Assembly: GCA_965214615.1 (NCBI GenBank)
Contig: OZ243952.1
Span: 744,001-808,000 of the forward strand
Length of the DNA stretch: 64,000 bases
Origin: CBDAUN01 sp965214615
GTDB lineage: Bacteria > Pseudomonadota > Gammaproteobacteria > Arenicellales > JAJDZL01
Reading direction: 5' to 3'
Shown here one piece after another: positions 52,629 through 62,104 of this stretch. The notes under the pieces are model-generated. The model did no database searches and had not been told where the DNA came from. It was given only the letters and a program-made list of their open reading frames with translations. The translations under genes and the position numbers were made by a program. Within the stretch, counting starts at the first letter, position 1; each line of letters begins with the position of its first letter.

Positions 52629-53573
52629 GTGCCGGAATTGAATACGCACACCCCCGTCATGCTTCAAGAAGCGATCGATGCGCTAGCGATCGATCCGAGC
52701 GGCGCATATGTCGATGCGACATTCGGCAGAGGCGGACACTCCCAAATGATTCTAGATGCCCTCGGCCGCAGCGGCCGGCTGTTCGCCATTGACTGCGATG
52801 CCCAGGCGATTGACGCCGCACGCCGGAAATTCGCCAGCGAAAAAAGATTCGTCGCGCTTCATGCACGATTTTCCAAAATTAAGTCCGAAATTCGATCCCG
52901 TGCGCCGCAATTGCCGATTTCCGGTATTGTCGCCGATCTGGGAGTGTCGTCGCCGCAGTTGGACGATGCCGAACGCGGGTTTAGCTTCGCCAAGGCCGGA
53001 GCCCTCGACATGCGCATGAATCGCGATGAAGGCATATCGGCAGCTCAATGGCTTGAAACGGTCGAGGAGCACGAACTCGGCCATGTGCTCAAGAACTTCG
53101 GCGAAGAGCGCTACGCCAGGCGCATTGCGCGCAAGGTGGTGGCAAGCCGGGGCGAATCGCCGATTCGAACCACTTTGCATCTTGCGAAACTGGTCGAAGG
53201 GTGCATTCCTGTTCGCGAGCGCAACAAGCATCCTGCAACGCGAACCTTTCTCGCCATCCGCATGCGAATCAACGAAGAACTCGGCGAACTGACCCGTCTG
53301 CTCGAGCAATCCGTCGAACTGCTCGGGCACGGCGGACGTCTGGTCATGATTACATTCCACTCGGTCGAAGACCGTCTGGTGAAGCGGTTTATGCGTGCCG
53401 CATCAATCGGCTCTCCGGGACCGGCGCACCTTCCCTTTACCAGCGTCGATTATTCGCCGACGCTGAAACTCATCGGCAAGGCACGGCGTCCTTGTGCTGC
53501 CGAGATTGCATCCAATCGCCGCGCCCGGAGCGCAACAATGAGGGTGGCTGAACGCATCGGGAGCGGGTCATGA
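52629..53573 (+). CDS. rsmH: 16S rRNA (cytosine(1402)-N4)-methyltransferase
   Basis: Methylates N4 of C1402, the same base that RsmI modifies on the 2'-O, so both enzymes of m4Cm1402 are in this window. 314 residues. HTPVMLQEAIDAL starts the fold, DATFGRGGHSQMIL (about 30-43) is the SAM loop, ADLGVSSPQLDDAERGFSF (about 100-118) and the C-terminal RPC/NRRARSATMRVAER are typical. The start is GTG at 52629. It overlaps ftsL by ATGA. Confidence 0.96.
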   Translation: MPELNTHTPVMLQEAIDALAIDPSGAYVDATFGRGGHSQMILDALGRSGRLFAIDCDAQAIDAARRKFASEKRFVALHARFSKIKSEIRSRAPQLPISGIVADLGVSSPQLDDAERGFSFAKAGALDMRMNRDEGISAAQWLETVEEHELGHVLKNFGEERYARRIARKVVASRGESPIRTTLHLAKLVEGCIPVRERNKHPATRTFLAIRMRINEELGELTRLLEQSVELLGHGGRLVMITFHSVEDRLVKRFMRAASIGSPGPAHLPFTSVDYSPTLKLIGKARRPCAAEIASNRRARSATMRVAERIGSGS

Positions 53574-53863
53574 GCCGAATGCTGGGATTTATCGCGATCG
53601 CTGCGTGCTTTGCGACTGCGGTGTGCATTGTCTGGGTGCGTCACGAGAACAGGGCGACCTTTACCGATCTTCAGACGGCCTACGACAAGCGCGACGAGCT
53701 CAACCTAAAGTGGCGTCAACTGCTGCTTGAGCGCGAAGCATTTTCCGGACGGGTTCACCTGAAAGGCTGGGCCGAGTCCAATCTAAATATGAGCGCGCCG
53801 AACGAAATCAGCCTGCTTGCGCCGGCTTTGCCGCCAGCGCCAACCCGGGGGGCGGGCAGTTGA
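53570..53863 (+). CDS. ftsL: Cell division protein FtsL
   Basis: A 97-residue bitopic division protein. One transmembrane helix lies at about residues 3-21 (MLGFIAIAACFATAVCIVWV), followed by a periplasmic coiled-coil with the family spacing and the hydrophobic ERE...GRVHLKGWAESNLNM segment. It recruits FtsQBI to the divisome. The position between rsmH and ftsI and overlapping starts and stops on both sides identify it better than sequence alone. Confidence 0.88.
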   Translation: MSRMLGFIAIAACFATAVCIVWVRHENRATFTDLQTAYDKRDELNLKWRQLLLEREAFSGRVHLKGWAESNLNMSAPNEISLLAPALPPAPTRGAGS

Positions 53864-55548
53864 GCGCCAATCGCTATCGCATCAGCTATCGCGAGGCCGC
53901 GATCGTCCTGATTCTCATGGCGGGCTTCGCCCTGGTTGCCGCACGGGCTGCCTATTTGCAGCTGGTGGTCAATGACCGGCTGCAGGACGAAGGGGCGGCG
54001 CGGTTTGTACGAAATCAGACGATCGCTGCCAGCCGCGGACTCTTGCAGGACCGCAACGGTAAGATTCTGGCGATCAGCACACCGGTCGATTCGGTTCTCG
54101 GCGTACCAGACATCCTCAAGGATCATCGCGGCATGTTTCCGGCCCTGGCCGCAGTGCTCGACACGACGTACGCAGAGCTGCAGCAGGCGGTCGACAACGG
54201 TCTTGAGCTGAAGCGCAAGGGAATCCTGCTCAAGCGTCAGCTGAATCCGTCCCATTCTGCGCGGGTCATGTCGCTTGAAATTCCGGGCGTGTCGCTGGTC
54301 CGCGAGTATCGGCGCTTTTATCCGAATGCCAATCAGACCAGCAGCGTGCTGGGATTCACGGATATCGACGATGTGGGTCTCGAGGGCGTCGAACTGATGT
54401 TGAACGGAACGCTCCAAGGTACCTCCGGACTGAATCGCGTAATCAACGACAGTCGCGGGCGAACAGTCGAAAAGATTGCCCAAATCAGAAGTGTGGAAGA
54501 TGGCCGCGATGTGCGACTCAGCATCGATGTGCGCATTCAGCAAATACTGCATAGTCGACTGATTCAGGCGCTGAATGATTCCAAGGCGGCGCATGCCACA
54601 GGCGTCGTTGTCGATCCTGCGACCGGAGAAATCATGGCGATTGCGACGGTTCCGGGTTTCAACCCCCATCGAAGAAACGACGGAACGATTACCCGCAATC
54701 GCGCTGCAACCGATCTGTTCGAGCCAGGATCGATCATCAAGCCGTTTGTGATCGCCAAGGCGATTGAGGACAGCATCGTCACTCCTGACACCTTGATTGA
54801 CACATCTCCCGGCACGATCAAGATTGACGGATACCGGGTTGATGACATTCGAAATTTCGGAACCCTCAGCGTGGCCGATGTCGTCATGCGCAGCAGCAAT
54901 GTCGCAATGGTCAAGATCGGCCTTGAAATTCCGCCGAACGAATTGCTTGACTACTACAGGCGGTTCGGGTTCGGCGCCCGTACGCAGAATCTGATGCCGG
55001 GAGAGCACGCCGGTCTTTTTCCAAGCCGCGATGTGTGGAGAGAATCGGAGCACGCATCGCTTGCCTACGGGTACGGCTTTGCGGTTTCGGCGCTGCAGAC
55101 GGTTCAGGCCTACGCCGCCTTTGCCAACGAGGGAACGCTGATGCCGCTGACCTTGCTCAAGGACGGGAACGCGGGCAAGATAGGAACCCTGGCGATCGAC
55201 CCGGGTCTTGCGCGCACGATGAACCGGCTTTTGGAGCGCACTTCCCTGATTACCGGCACCGCCAGGCGCGCGAAGATGCCGCTCTACAAGGTGGCGGGCA
55301 AGACTGCGACGATTCAGAAGCTGATTGACGGCAAGTACAGTTCCGAGCACCACGTTGCGATCTACGCAGGATTCGCTCCTGCGTCGAATCCGCGGCTTGC
55401 CATGGTCGTAGTTGTCGACGACCCTCAGTCCGAATCGCACTACGGCGGTGTCGTGGCGGCGCCGGTGTTTCGCGACGTGGTCAGTGAATCGCTTCGAATC
55501 TTGAACCAGCCGTTCGACGATCTGCAAAAGATCGCGCGCAATAGCTAG
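53860..55548 (+). CDS. ftsI: Peptidoglycan transpeptidase FtsI (PBP3) with KTA motif
   Basis: A septal class B penicillin-binding protein, 562 residues. One N-terminal transmembrane helix (about 14-30), the PBP dimer domain (SRGLLQDRNGKILAIS) and a transpeptidase domain. The acylation motif SIIK is at 291-294 and SSN at 345-347. The third motif, normally KTG, reads KTA at 481-483 (GCG for Ala at 55306). The KTG glycine is nearly invariant in PBPs, so this is unusual. The start is TTG at 53860, overlapping the ftsL stop as TTGA. Confidence 0.93.
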   Translation: MSANRYRISYREAAIVLILMAGFALVAARAAYLQLVVNDRLQDEGAARFVRNQTIAASRGLLQDRNGKILAISTPVDSVLGVPDILKDHRGMFPALAAVLDTTYAELQQAVDNGLELKRKGILLKRQLNPSHSARVMSLEIPGVSLVREYRRFYPNANQTSSVLGFTDIDDVGLEGVELMLNGTLQGTSGLNRVINDSRGRTVEKIAQIRSVEDGRDVRLSIDVRIQQILHSRLIQALNDSKAAHATGVVVDPATGEIMAIATVPGFNPHRRNDGTITRNRAATDLFEPGSIIKPFVIAKAIEDSIVTPDTLIDTSPGTIKIDGYRVDDIRNFGTLSVADVVMRSSNVAMVKIGLEIPPNELLDYYRRFGFGARTQNLMPGEHAGLFPSRDVWRESEHASLAYGYGFAVSALQTVQAYAAFANEGTLMPLTLLKDGNAGKIGTLAIDPGLARTMNRLLERTSLITGTARRAKMPLYKVAGKTATIQKLIDGKYSSEHHVAIYAGFAPASNPRLAMVVVVDDPQSESHYGGVVAAPVFRDVVSESLRILNQPFDDLQKIARNS

Positions 55549-55550
55549 CC

Positions 55551-57113
55551 ATGGAAGCGGCGATGACTCAATATGCTGAAATGCAACGCGGACACGTTGC
55601 GCTTCGTGATTTGCTGCCTGATGTGCCGGAAATTCAGCGTTTTGCTCCCGCGGTGACGGTAAGAGACATCTGTCTTGACAGCCGAAAAGTCGTCCCGGGC
55701 AGCCTGTTCCTTGCGATTGTCGGGTACACGCTCGACGGTCACGACTACATCGCCGATGCCATACGTGCCGGAGCATGCGCCGTATTGTACGAATCCGGCG
55801 ACTACGCGAACCGAATCGTACACCCGCAAGTGCCGCATTTGCACGTTCGCGATCTTCGCAGCCAGGCAGGATGCATCGCGTCGCGCTTCTTTGATCACCC
55901 GTCGCAAAAGTTAAAGGTGGTCGGAATTACAGGGACCAACGGCAAGACAACAGTGGCATGGCTGTGCGCCAGCGCATTGCAGTCGCTCGGACGCCCGTGC
56001 GGCATGATTGGCACTCTGGGCACCGGGTATCCCGGCAGCATTGAATCAGGCGCAATCACCACGCCGGATGCGATCGAAATTCAGTCGCAGCTTGCGAAAT
56101 ACGCCGAACGCGGAGACCGATTCGCATGCATGGAGGTCTCCTCCCACGGACTGGCGCAGCATCGCGCCGCCGGCACGCAGTTTCATACGGTCGCACTTAC
56201 AAACATTGCCAGCGACCATCTTGACTATCACGCGGACGAGGACGAATACTGGGGCGCCAAGCGCGCTCTGTTTGAACAATCCCGATCGAGTGCGGCGGTG
56301 GTCAATGCCGATCAGCAGCGTGCGGTGCGCATGCTCAACAGCGGTCTGATGAAATCTTCGCGAACGATTACCTACGGAACCGCCATGTCCGGCGATTCGG
56401 GCCAATTAGGCGGCACTGGCGCAAACCAGTTCAAGGATATTGAAATCGCCGGAGTGCGCACGGCCGTCGATCATTTGGAAGTCGATTTGAAACTGCCCGC
56501 AACTCCCTCGAGCATCACCATACGCAGCCGCCTTGTCGGCAGGGTCAATGCGATGAACATCGCCGCAGCTGCCGGAATTCTCTACTCTCTTGGCTGCGAC
56601 GCTTCCGAGATCAGTCGCTCCCTGTCAGGTCTGGTGTCTGCGCCGGGCCGTCTGCAGCGCGTTTGCGTGGACCGCCGGGCGGCGCCCCGCGTATTTGTCG
56701 ACTTCGCGCACACCGCCGATGCGCTGAGCGCTTCGCTGGCAAGCTTGCGCGAATTGACCGAGGGCGAGCTTTGGTGCGTTTTCGGTTGCGGCGGTGACCG
56801 GGACGAAGGCAAGCGCAAAAAAATGGGCATTGTCGCCGAACAGCTTGCCGACCAGGTTGTGATTACCGACGACAATCCGCGAAACGAGGAGCCGGCAAAA
56901 ATTGTGAAGCAAATACTGGCGGGCATGAAGGCAAGGCCGAATGTTGAGCACAACCGCGCCAAGGCGATCCGCTTCGCAATCTCCAATGCCGGGCCGCGCG
57001 ACATCGTGCTGGTTGCAGGCAAAGGGCACGAAGCATCCCAGATCTACGGCGAAACGGCATTGCCGTTTGATGATCGCGAAGTCGTCAAGGATGCATTGGA
57101 GAGCGCTGCATGA
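55551..57113 (+). CDS. murE: UDP-MurNAc-L-Ala-D-Glu:meso-DAP ligase
   Basis: Adds meso-diaminopimelate to the UDP-MurNAc-dipeptide in the cytoplasm. 520 residues. The ATP loop is ITGTNGKTTVAW (about 122-133), EVSSHGLAQHR lies at about 184-194, and the DAP-specificity motif DNPRNEEP is at about 444-451. N-terminal LDSRKVVPGSLFLAI is standard. It has two adjacent ATG starts (55551, 55563); the first is kept. It overlaps murF by 4 bp. Confidence 0.97.
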   Translation: MEAAMTQYAEMQRGHVALRDLLPDVPEIQRFAPAVTVRDICLDSRKVVPGSLFLAIVGYTLDGHDYIADAIRAGACAVLYESGDYANRIVHPQVPHLHVRDLRSQAGCIASRFFDHPSQKLKVVGITGTNGKTTVAWLCASALQSLGRPCGMIGTLGTGYPGSIESGAITTPDAIEIQSQLAKYAERGDRFACMEVSSHGLAQHRAAGTQFHTVALTNIASDHLDYHADEDEYWGAKRALFEQSRSSAAVVNADQQRAVRMLNSGLMKSSRTITYGTAMSGDSGQLGGTGANQFKDIEIAGVRTAVDHLEVDLKLPATPSSITIRSRLVGRVNAMNIAAAAGILYSLGCDASEISRSLSGLVSAPGRLQRVCVDRRAAPRVFVDFAHTADALSASLASLRELTEGELWCVFGCGGDRDEGKRKKMGIVAEQLADQVVITDDNPRNEEPAKIVKQILAGMKARPNVEHNRAKAIRFAISNAGPRDIVLVAGKGHEASQIYGETALPFDDREVVKDALESAA

Positions 57114-58462
57114 TGAACATGAGCTTCGTTGAACAGTCGGTCGGAGGCTATCGGATCGGTCCCGATGCCGCGGTAGCGAGCGTGACTACAGATTCGAGGT
57201 CTGTTCACGGCGGAGAACTGTTTGTGGCGCTTCGCGGCGAGCGGTTCAACGGCCACGAATTTGTCCGCGCCGCGATCGAAAAGGGCGCAGCCGCCGCCTT
57301 GGTCGATACGCCGACAGACGACGCGACCGCACAAGTGGTTGTCAGCGATACCGAATCCTCCCTGGGCATGCTCGCAGCGAATTGGCGACGCAAGTTCGAC
57401 TTGCCAGTTGTCGCGGTGACCGGCTCAAACGGAAAGACGACAGTGAAGACCATGATCGGCGCAATTCTCGCCATTCGCGGAAAAACGCTTGTTTCGCCGG
57501 GAAATTTCAACAATTCGATCGGGTTGCCCTTGTCGCTGCTCAAGCTTGGCTCCGACGATCGGTTTGCGGCAGTGGAAATCGGTATGAATCAGTTCGGAGA
57601 GATCGAGCAGCTGAGCAAGATCGCCGCACCGACGATTGCTGTGATCACCAATGCAAGCCAGGCGCATCTTTTGAACCTGCGCTCAGTACGCCAGGTCGCA
57701 GTCGAAAAGGCGAGCATCGTGCGCGGCCTCGGACCCGGCGGCACCTGCGTGATCAATGCCGATGACCCGCATTTCGAACTGTTCCGCGATGCGGCTTCGG
57801 ATCGCAAGGTCGTGACGTTCGGGTTCGCCGGCGCAGCGGATGTGACAGGAAAATGCGAGCGCGAAGGAAACGCGAGCACGGTACGCATGAAAACCCCGCT
57901 TGGTCAATTGCAGGTGCGATTGCAGCTTCCGGGTGCTCACAATGCGGCCAATGCCTTGGCTGCAACCGCGGCTTCAATAGCTGCCGGCGCAGATTTGAAC
58001 GACGTTTGCGAAGGGCTCGAATCAGTGCAGCCGGTGTCCGGCCGGCTCAGGCTGGTCCGGCATTTTGCGGGCGGCGATCTGCTGGATGATTCCTACAATG
58101 CCAATCCGGCATCGCTATCGGCTGGATTGCAGGTCCTGTCAGACATGGGAGGAGACCGGCGCGTGGTGCTCGGCGACATGCTCGAACTTGGCGACGACGC
58201 CGAATCCCTGCACAGGCAGGCAGGAAGGCACGCGCGCGAACTAGGCATTGGCCGCTTCTATGCGCTGGGAGAATTGAGCTGTCACGCCGCACAAGAATTC
58301 GGCCGGGGGGCGCGCCACTACCTCGATCACCGGCAAATCGTCGACGATCTTCGAATGGACATCAGCCCGGAAACAAGGATCCTGGTAAAAGGGTCCCGCG
58401 GAATGCGCATGGACATCATCGTTCAGCATCTGATAAGCGCGAAGGGAGATTCGTCATGCTGA
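57110..58462 (+). CDS. murF: UDP-MurNAc-tripeptide-D-Ala-D-Ala ligase
   Basis: Completes the cytoplasmic pentapeptide by adding D-Ala-D-Ala. 450 residues. TDSRSVHGGELFVALRGERFNGHEF marks the N-terminal domain, VTGSNGKTTVKTMI is the ATP loop (about 103-116), and DDSYNANPASLSAGLQVL (about 326-343) is the C-terminal MurF-type motif. All active-site blocks are complete. It overlaps mraY by 7 bp. Confidence 0.97.
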   Translation: MMNMSFVEQSVGGYRIGPDAAVASVTTDSRSVHGGELFVALRGERFNGHEFVRAAIEKGAAAALVDTPTDDATAQVVVSDTESSLGMLAANWRRKFDLPVVAVTGSNGKTTVKTMIGAILAIRGKTLVSPGNFNNSIGLPLSLLKLGSDDRFAAVEIGMNQFGEIEQLSKIAAPTIAVITNASQAHLLNLRSVRQVAVEKASIVRGLGPGGTCVINADDPHFELFRDAASDRKVVTFGFAGAADVTGKCEREGNASTVRMKTPLGQLQVRLQLPGAHNAANALAATAASIAAGADLNDVCEGLESVQPVSGRLRLVRHFAGGDLLDDSYNANPASLSAGLQVLSDMGGDRRVVLGDMLELGDDAESLHRQAGRHARELGIGRFYALGELSCHAAQEFGRGARHYLDHRQIVDDLRMDISPETRILVKGSRGMRMDIIVQHLISAKGDSSC

Positions 58463-59538
58463 CCGATCTGTTTCTCTCGCTGGTGGACAGGATTTCCTGG
58501 CTGAACGTTTTCAGCTACCTCACATTCCGAGGAATCTGCAGCGTATTGACCGCCCTTGCGATCGGCATAATGCTGGGACCGAAAATCATTCGCCTGCTCG
58601 AGCAATTTCAAATCGGCCAGGTCATACGCGAGGACGATGTTCCGTTTCATGCGAACAAAAGCGGCACCCCGACCATGGGCGGCCTGCTGATCCTGTTTTG
58701 CGTCGCGGTTTCGACCCTGCTTTGGGCAGACCTGGGATCTCGCTTTGTCTGGATTGTCATGACCACGCTGTTCCTGTTTGCCGCGATAGGATTCACCGAC
58801 GACTATCTGAAGATAAGGCATCAGAATTCCAAGGGGCTGAGCGCACGTCAGAAATTCGGATTGCAGACCGCGGCCGGGCTGATCATCGCTGTTGTCGTGC
58901 ATCAGACGTCGACCGCGCCGATTCAGACGGACTATATCGTGCCGGTACTCAAGGACGTCGTTTTTGCGGCCGGACTTCTGTTTGTCCCGATCACTGCGCT
59001 GGTCCTGGTTTCTGCCAGCAACGCCGTGAATTTGACCGACGGACTGGACGGACTGGCGACGCTGCCGATCGTAATGATCGCGGCCGGCTTTGCGATTTTC
59101 AGCTATGTCACGGGACATGCGCAATTCGCAAGCTATCTTGCCATCCCCTACATCGAGGGCGCCGGCGAGTTGGTGATCGTGTGCGCAGGGCTCGTCGGCG
59201 GCGGACTTGCATTCCTGTTCTACAACTGCTATCCGGCGCAAATTTTCATGGGAGATGTCGGCGCACTGTCGCTTGGCGCAGTGATTGGAATCATCGCAGT
59301 CATGGTGCGTCAGGAAATCGTGCTGTTCATCATGTGCGGGATATTTGTCATCGAGACCATGTCGGTGATACTTCAGGTGGCGTCATACAAGCTGCTGGGT
59401 CGGCGTGTCTGGCTGATGTCTCCGATCCATCACCATTTCGAACTCAAAGGATGGCCCGAATCGAAAATCGTCGTCCGATTCTGGATCTTCAGCCTGGTAT
59501 TCGTTCTCGCCGGGCTTGCGACACTAAAAATCAGATAA
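58456..59538 (+). CDS. mraY: Phospho-N-acetylmuramoyl-pentapeptide transferase
   Basis: An integral membrane enzyme, 360 residues with about ten helices, that transfers phospho-MurNAc-pentapeptide to undecaprenyl phosphate to give lipid I. The catalytic aspartates are in GFTDDYLKIR, NLTDGLDGLAT and FMGDVGALSLG; PIHHHFELKGW lies near the C-terminus. GTPTMGGLLIL is also intact. The family is strongly conserved and shows no oddity here, unlike murD next to it. Confidence 0.97.
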   Translation: MLTDLFLSLVDRISWLNVFSYLTFRGICSVLTALAIGIMLGPKIIRLLEQFQIGQVIREDDVPFHANKSGTPTMGGLLILFCVAVSTLLWADLGSRFVWIVMTTLFLFAAIGFTDDYLKIRHQNSKGLSARQKFGLQTAAGLIIAVVVHQTSTAPIQTDYIVPVLKDVVFAAGLLFVPITALVLVSASNAVNLTDGLDGLATLPIVMIAAGFAIFSYVTGHAQFASYLAIPYIEGAGELVIVCAGLVGGGLAFLFYNCYPAQIFMGDVGALSLGAVIGIIAVMVRQEIVLFIMCGIFVIETMSVILQVASYKLLGRRVWLMSPIHHHFELKGWPESKIVVRFWIFSLVFVLAGLATLKIR

Positions 59539-59573
59539 GCATGGAATCAAGCTAAATTGCGGAGGATTACACG

Positions 59574-60938
59574 ATGGAAGCGGCACAATTGATGCAGTAT
59601 CACGATCACTATGCGGCCAATGCTGTTGTCATCGGTCTGAACAAGACTGGGCTGAGCTGCGCTGCTTATCTGGTTGGCGAAGGCTACAACGTCGAGATTG
59701 CCGATACTCGGCAGTCTCCGCCATTGCAGCGCGTCTTGCAATCGGAACTGCCCGGCGTCACCCTATTCAAGGGAGCGACTCAGCCTCGGGTGTTCATGGA
59801 TGCCGACGTGGTTGTCCTGACCGGTAACGCGGTTAGCGATGAGCGGATCGCGCAGCAGGCCAGACAGTACGGATGCGAAGTGGTGAGCAGTCTGGAACTG
59901 TTTGCACTCGGTCGCACCGCGCCGGTGGCTCTCGTTGCCGGCGCCAATGGCAAGTCGACCGTTCTTGACATGGTCAAGGATGTGATTGTGCGCACCGACG
60001 GCCGGGTCAGGCTTGGAGGCACGTCGAGCGTGCCGGTGCTTGACATGCTTTCGGGAGCCGACCCCGATGCATATCTGGTGGAAGCGTCATCGCTGTCGAT
60101 GCTGGCTCAAACGCGCTCGCTGTCGTGCGATGTGGCGGCGTTTTTGAATGCTGCGCAAGACCTGGGCAGCGATAGCGATCTGAAATCGCATGAATCTGAC
60201 TTGCGCCGCGTATTCCGCACCGCCAAGACGATCGTGGTCAATCGTGATGACGCGCTTGCCGCATCCCTCAAGGCCGGTGGCGAGTGCATCCGTTTCGGAG
60301 CTGGTGCGCCGGAGCGCGACAGCGACTACGGCATCGCCGAGCAAGACGGCACCCGCTGGCTTGTTCGAGGGAATCGGCGCCTGGCCGATGTGACCCAGTT
60401 CGCTGTTAACGGATCGCATAATGAACTCAACATACTCGCGGCGATCGCAATTCTTCAGTCGCTCGGGCGCAGCGCGCAAGATTCTGCAGCGCTGATCCGG
60501 AATTATCAGGGACTGCCGTACTGCTGTTCGCAAATCGGTTCGTACCACGACGGAGTTCGCTGGATCAACGACTCAAAGTCAACCAATCTGAATGCGTCGA
60601 TTGCCGCCGTTCAGTCAAGCCCGAATCCGGTTGTCCTGATTGCGGGCGGTGTCAGCCGCGGTGCCGATTTCTCTGAGCTCGCAAAAAAGGTCAATGGAAA
60701 TCTTAGAGGGTGTGTCCTTTTCGGCCGCGACGGCAGCCAGATTCGCAAATCGGTCAAGAAATATGCCGATTCGGCGTATGTGGAGAACATTTTCGACGCG
60801 GTGGCGGTGGCAGCGCAGATGGCAAGAAACGGAGATGATGTCGTCTTCAGCCCGGGCTGCGAGCCGTTTGACATGTTCATCGACCACGTATTTCGCGGTC
60901 AAGTATTCGCCAAGGCGGTAAAGAACCACTATTCATGA
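59574..60938 (+). CDS. murD: UDP-MurNAc-L-alanine:D-glutamate ligase, divergent
   Basis: MurD by position and by overall fold, 454 residues: ATP loop AGANGKST (122-129), WINDSKSTN and a C-terminal FSPGCEPFDMF. Several usually invariant positions differ from E. coli: ELSSFQLE is EASSLSML, the metal-binding EDHMDRY is QDLGSD (195-200, His lost), LPHRFE is LPYCCS (314-319), and LSPACASLDQF has changed. The carbamylated-lysine equivalent (Lys218 in RTAK) remains. GGAGG precedes the ATG. It overlaps ftsW by 4 bp. It is either a relaxed or redesigned enzyme or a non-catalytic remnant kept for gene order. Confidence 0.85.
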   Translation: MEAAQLMQYHDHYAANAVVIGLNKTGLSCAAYLVGEGYNVEIADTRQSPPLQRVLQSELPGVTLFKGATQPRVFMDADVVVLTGNAVSDERIAQQARQYGCEVVSSLELFALGRTAPVALVAGANGKSTVLDMVKDVIVRTDGRVRLGGTSSVPVLDMLSGADPDAYLVEASSLSMLAQTRSLSCDVAAFLNAAQDLGSDSDLKSHESDLRRVFRTAKTIVVNRDDALAASLKAGGECIRFGAGAPERDSDYGIAEQDGTRWLVRGNRRLADVTQFAVNGSHNELNILAAIAILQSLGRSAQDSAALIRNYQGLPYCCSQIGSYHDGVRWINDSKSTNLNASIAAVQSSPNPVVLIAGGVSRGADFSELAKKVNGNLRGCVLFGRDGSQIRKSVKKYADSAYVENIFDAVAVAAQMARNGDDVVFSPGCEPFDMFIDHVFRGQVFAKAVKNHYS

Positions 60939-62104
60939 ACGCAGTCAGTCCAGTTCGGAGTCACGCTACGCCTGAGGCGCCGGCGGCAAGCGGGCGGTTT
61001 TTCGATCCGTTCGTGCTGGCCGCGTACCTATCGCTCATTGCGGTCGGCGCGATTGCTGTTTTTTCGGCGACGATCGCGCAGGCCTATGAGCAGGCGGACG
61101 CATTCTACTATTTGCGCAAACAGATTCTCTATATTCTGCTTAGCCTGGGTACGATGCTGACGATGTCAACGGTGCCGACAAGGCTTCTGCGCCGCCTGGC
61201 GCCTGTACTGCTTGCGGTTTCGATCGCTGCGCTGGTGCTCGTCGTAATCCCCGGGATCGGCATTGAGCTCAACGGCAGTCGCAGATGGCTGACTGTTTTT
61301 GGATTGCGGCTTCAGCCTTCGGAAATCTCCGAGCTGGGAATCGTGATTTTTGTCGCCTGGCATTTGACACGTCCGGGATATCGGCCGTACGCCGGGGGCT
61401 TGCGGAATTTTCCGTTTGCGGTCGTAATCCTTGCCGTCGTTTCGGCAGTGCTCCTGCTGCTCGAACCGGATCTTGGCAGCGCGTTCGTCATCGGCTTCAC
61501 CGCCGTGACGATGCTCTTTCTCAGCGGAGTGCGCAAGGCGCACATCGCAGCAATCGCCGCTGTCGGCCTGATTGCGCTGACCATACTCATCGTCACTGAG
61601 CCGTACCGCCTTGTCCGGCTGACATCGTTCATCAACCCCTGGGCCGACCCATGGGGCAACGGCTATCAGCTGACCCAGTCTCTCATTGCCTTTGGCCGCG
61701 GCGAGCTTCTGGGCACCGGAATCGGGACAAGCGTTCAAAAACTGTTCTATCTGCCTCACGCGGGCAGCGATTTTCTGCTGGCAATCATCGCCGAAGAGTT
61801 CGGGTTTGCGGGCATTGCACTGGTCGTGCTCGTGTTTGCGACGCTTGTGTGGCGGATCTTTCAGGTGTCTTGGAAGGCGCGGGCGAAAGGCGATCACTTT
61901 GGAGCAACCCTTGCCCAGGGGATTGGACTTCTTCTGGCTCTTGCGGCGCTCATCAACATGGGCGTGAATACGGGACTGCTGCCGACCAAGGGATTGGCGC
62001 TGCCGTTCATGAGCATCGGCGGGACGAGCATTGTCGCATATTCGGCGGCGATCGGCATCGTACTCGCTATCGAGCGCGAAGCGCGCTATCGCGGCGAGGC
62101 ATGA
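60935..62104 (+). CDS. ftsW: Lipid II glycosyltransferase FtsW
   Basis: A SEDS-family septal peptidoglycan polymerase, 389 residues with about ten hydrophobic helices. Conserved segments are GIELNGSRRWLTVFGLRLQPSEI (about 108-130), LLEPDLGSAFVIG with the catalytic Asp (about 175-187), NPWADPWGNGYQLTQSLIAFGRG (about 231-253) and the C-terminal GLLPTKGLALPFMSIGGTS. It works with FtsI. It overlaps murD and murG by 4 bp each. Confidence 0.96.
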   Translation: MNAVSPVRSHATPEAPAASGRFFDPFVLAAYLSLIAVGAIAVFSATIAQAYEQADAFYYLRKQILYILLSLGTMLTMSTVPTRLLRRLAPVLLAVSIAALVLVVIPGIGIELNGSRRWLTVFGLRLQPSEISELGIVIFVAWHLTRPGYRPYAGGLRNFPFAVVILAVVSAVLLLLEPDLGSAFVIGFTAVTMLFLSGVRKAHIAAIAAVGLIALTILIVTEPYRLVRLTSFINPWADPWGNGYQLTQSLIAFGRGELLGTGIGTSVQKLFYLPHAGSDFLLAIIAEEFGFAGIALVVLVFATLVWRIFQVSWKARAKGDHFGATLAQGIGLLLALAALINMGVNTGLLPTKGLALPFMSIGGTSIVAYSAAIGIVLAIEREARYRGEA

